This document shows positions 62,922 to 64,000 of a stretch of 64,000 nucleotides of DNA, piece by piece; position 1 is the stretch's first letter, and every line of letters begins with the position of its first letter. Source of the DNA: Pseudomonas jessenii (GTDB lineage Bacteria; Pseudomonadota; Gammaproteobacteria; Pseudomonadales; Pseudomonadaceae); the NCBI RefSeq assembly GCF_002236115.1, contig NZ_NIWT01000006.1, positions 372,001 through 436,000 on the forward strand, in the 5' to 3' direction. A model generated the notes under the pieces. The model saw only the letters and a list, made by a program, of their open reading frames with translations, searched no databases and was not told the DNA's origin. The translations under genes were made by a program, and so were the position numbers.

Positions 62922-62986
62922 GGAACCTCCAAGTTGGCGAAATCATATCGCCCTTAAGAGGTGTCCGGAATTATTAGGCCAGTTCA

Positions 62987-63077
62987 GCTCGCTCGCGAAA
63001 AGCGCTGAGAGCGCCGCGGGGCGCCAGGTTTGCACCGTTATCGTTGACGACCATCGCGAGCAAGCTCGCTCCTACAG
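62987..63077. repeat. REP array unit 2, right part after the IS
   Basis: The REP half beginning GCTCGCTCGCG (62987) completes the half ending at 61744. The spacer GAGAGCGCCGCGGGGCG and CGTTATCGTTGACGACC and a final inverted REP (63052-63077) match unit 1. Confidence 0.85.
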
Positions 63078-63115
63078 TAAACTCCGCCTCTTTAGCCGAC
63101 GCACAGGGAGCTCAA

Positions 63116-63724
63116 ATGTCCGGTTCGATCCTTTATATCCACGGCTTCAACAGCTCGCCGTTGTCGAAGAAGGCCTGTCAGTTGGTCGAGGTGATGGAGC
63201 GTCTGGGCCTGAGCGAACACTTGCGCGTTCCGGCATTGCACCATCACCCGCGCCAGGCTATCGAGCAGCTGGAGCAAGCGATTGCCGAGCTGGGGCGGCC
63301 ACTGCTGGTCGGCAGCTCGCTCGGCGGCTACTATGCCACTCACCTGGCCGAGCGCCATGGCTTGAAAGCCCTGTTGATCAACCCTGCCGTCAGCCCGCAC
63401 CGGATGTTCGACGGCTTTCTGGGGACGCAGAAAAACCTGTATACCGAAGAGACCTGGGAAATGACCCACGACCACGTGGTGGCCCTGGCCGAACTGGAAG
63501 TGCCGGCGCCCCAGGATCCACAGCGTTATCAGGTATGGTTGCAGACGGCTGACGAAACGCTGGACTATCGCCTCGCCCAGCAGTATTACCGGGCATGCGC
63601 CTTGCGTATCCAGGCCGGCGGCGACCACAGTTTCCAGGGTTTTGCCGGGCAATTGCCGGCCATGTTGAGTTTTGCCGGCATTGGCGCCGATTTGTATCAG
63701 GCAATCGATTTCACCGCACTGTGA
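63116..63724 (+). CDS. yqiA: Esterase YqiA
   Basis: A 202-residue alpha/beta-hydrolase of the YqiA/UPF0227 type. It has ILYIHGFNSSPLSKK (about 5-19) and the nucleophile elbow LVGSSLGGYYATHLAE (about 64-79, Ser in GSSLGG). A candidate catalytic aspartate lies in the QTADETLDY region (about 142-150) and the histidine in GGDHSFQGF (about 172-180). The natural substrate is unknown. ATG 63116 follows CAGGGAG. Normally yqiA lies just behind cpdA; here the REP array and IS lie between, so it may have lost cotranscription with cpdA. Confidence 0.9.
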   Translation: MSGSILYIHGFNSSPLSKKACQLVEVMERLGLSEHLRVPALHHHPRQAIEQLEQAIAELGRPLLVGSSLGGYYATHLAERHGLKALLINPAVSPHRMFDGFLGTQKNLYTEETWEMTHDHVVALAELEVPAPQDPQRYQVWLQTADETLDYRLAQQYYRACALRIQAGGDHSFQGFAGQLPAMLSFAGIGADLYQAIDFTAL

Positions 63725-63774
63725 GCGATAGCCCCATGAATTCTTTTTTCACCGAACACTGACGACGAGACCCC

Positions 63775-64000
63775 ATGGCCACTCCCAGCGCTAGCTCTTA
63801 TAACGCAGACGCCATCGAAGTCCTCTCGGGCCTCGACCCGGTGCGCAAACGCCCCGGCATGTACACCGACACCAGTCGGCCGAACCACCTTGCCCAGGAA
63901 GTCATCGACAACAGTGTCGACGAAGCCTTGGCCGGGCATGCCACATCGGTGCAGGTGATCCTGCATGCCGACCATTCCCTGGAGGTCAGCGATGACGGCC
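63775..64000 (+). CDS. parE: DNA topoisomerase IV subunit B ParE (N-terminal part)
   Basis: The first 75 codons of parE, cut by the window end. The start MATPSASSYNADAIEVLSGL is followed by the GHKL ATPase motifs VRKRPGMYTD (about 23-32) and QEVIDNSVDEAL (about 41-52, with the Mg-binding Asn), and VSDDG at the edge. Topoisomerase IV unlinks daughter chromosomes. It begins 50 bases after yqiA. Confidence 0.95.
   Translation, partial: MATPSASSYNADAIEVLSGLDPVRKRPGMYTDTSRPNHLAQEVIDNSVDEALAGHATSVQVILHADHSLEVSDDG

Larger units (their letters stand above)
61745..62986 (-). mobile_element. IS3-family insertion sequence, intact, inserted in a REP
   Basis: A 1242-base element with imperfect terminal inverted repeats: the left end starts TGAACTGGTCAAGTAATC and the right end, reversed, starts TGAACTGGCCTAATAATT, both continuing into CCGGACACC. 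It is flanked by a 3-base duplication GCT (61742-61744 and 62987-62989). It carries overlapping orfA and orfB with a -1 slippery heptamer. Removing the element and one GCT restores an uninterrupted REP (GGAGCGAGCTCGCTCGCG). Confidence 0.94.

Noticed and set aside
61745..62986. Reading the IS with its nested genes as a possible cargo-bearing island
   Set aside because: Only orfA and orfB fit between the inverted repeats, and the 3-base duplication marks a simple insertion.
63736..63762. An eight-codon frame (MNSFFTEH) just before parE
   Set aside because: It is too short to judge, has no attenuator-like hairpin after it and no biosynthetic residue run.

Overview
The window is a high-GC (about 60%) gammaproteobacterial chromosome segment that I read as Pseudomonas, most likely of the P. 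fluorescens group. The evidence is the gene order, which closely follows the P. aeruginosa PA5018-PA4967 neighbourhood as I remember it: msrA, dipA, aceF, aceE, glnE, the waa/wap LPS-core genes, msbA, hldE, waaA, a TolC-family gene, nudF, cpdA, yqiA and parE. The many Pseudomonas REP elements, with core GCGAGCAAGCTCGCTCC, agree with this. I see no rRNA, tRNA, CRISPR array, prophage or plasmid function. The only mobile element is one IS3-family insertion sequence.

Region 1 (1-10.9 kb) holds a small coiled-coil protein gene coupled to a zapA-family gene, a chemoreceptor and an acyl-CoA dehydrogenase. It continues with the divergent proline genes putA and putP, whose intergenic region carries five GTTGCA PutA-operator hexamers. 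Region 2 (11-25.4 kb) holds rlmJ, msrA, the dual-domain c-di-GMP protein DipA (degenerate ASNEF plus intact EAL), and a lower-GC PhoD-like phosphatase gene that interrupts the usual dipA-aceF adjacency. It ends with the pyruvate dehydrogenase genes aceE-aceF, which have two helically phased RccR/HexR-type operators upstream, and the divergent glnE.

Region 3 (25.6-47.3 kb) is the LPS inner/outer core cluster. A tightly coupled plus-strand run encodes two heptosyltransferases, WaaG, the kinase WaaP, three more kinase-like proteins (one with two kinase-like halves), a carbamoyltransferase, GT4 glycosyltransferases, a Mig-14-like protein, a PIG-L de-N-acetylase and a GT2 rhamnosyltransferase-like enzyme. 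Facing it on the minus strand are a fused O-antigen ligase/kinase-like protein and an OafA-type acyltransferase. The lipid A flippase gene msbA and the heptose precursor gene hldE follow. Together these genes make, decorate and export lipid A-core.

Region 4 (47.4-64 kb) holds a minus-strand trio (uncharacterised protein, aldo/keto reductase, FAD oxidoreductase), an SMR efflux gene with a divergent LysR regulator, waaA, and a TolC-family outer-membrane protein. A TPP riboswitch precedes thiC and the thiamine-precursor transporter gene cytX. A DUF3298 lipoprotein, nudF, yqiB, cpdA, yqiA and the start of parE complete it. An intact IS3-family element (61745-62986, 3-bp target duplication GCT) sits inside a REP sequence between cpdA and yqiA.

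Most of the window is conserved core genome. The points that deserve attention are the zapA-like pair, the kinase-like proteins lacking the catalytic Asp, the WaaL-kinase fusion beside an acyltransferase, the structured leader of the carbamoyltransferase gene, the tandem REP arrays and the IS inside a REP. I did not find a clearly new multi-gene system.
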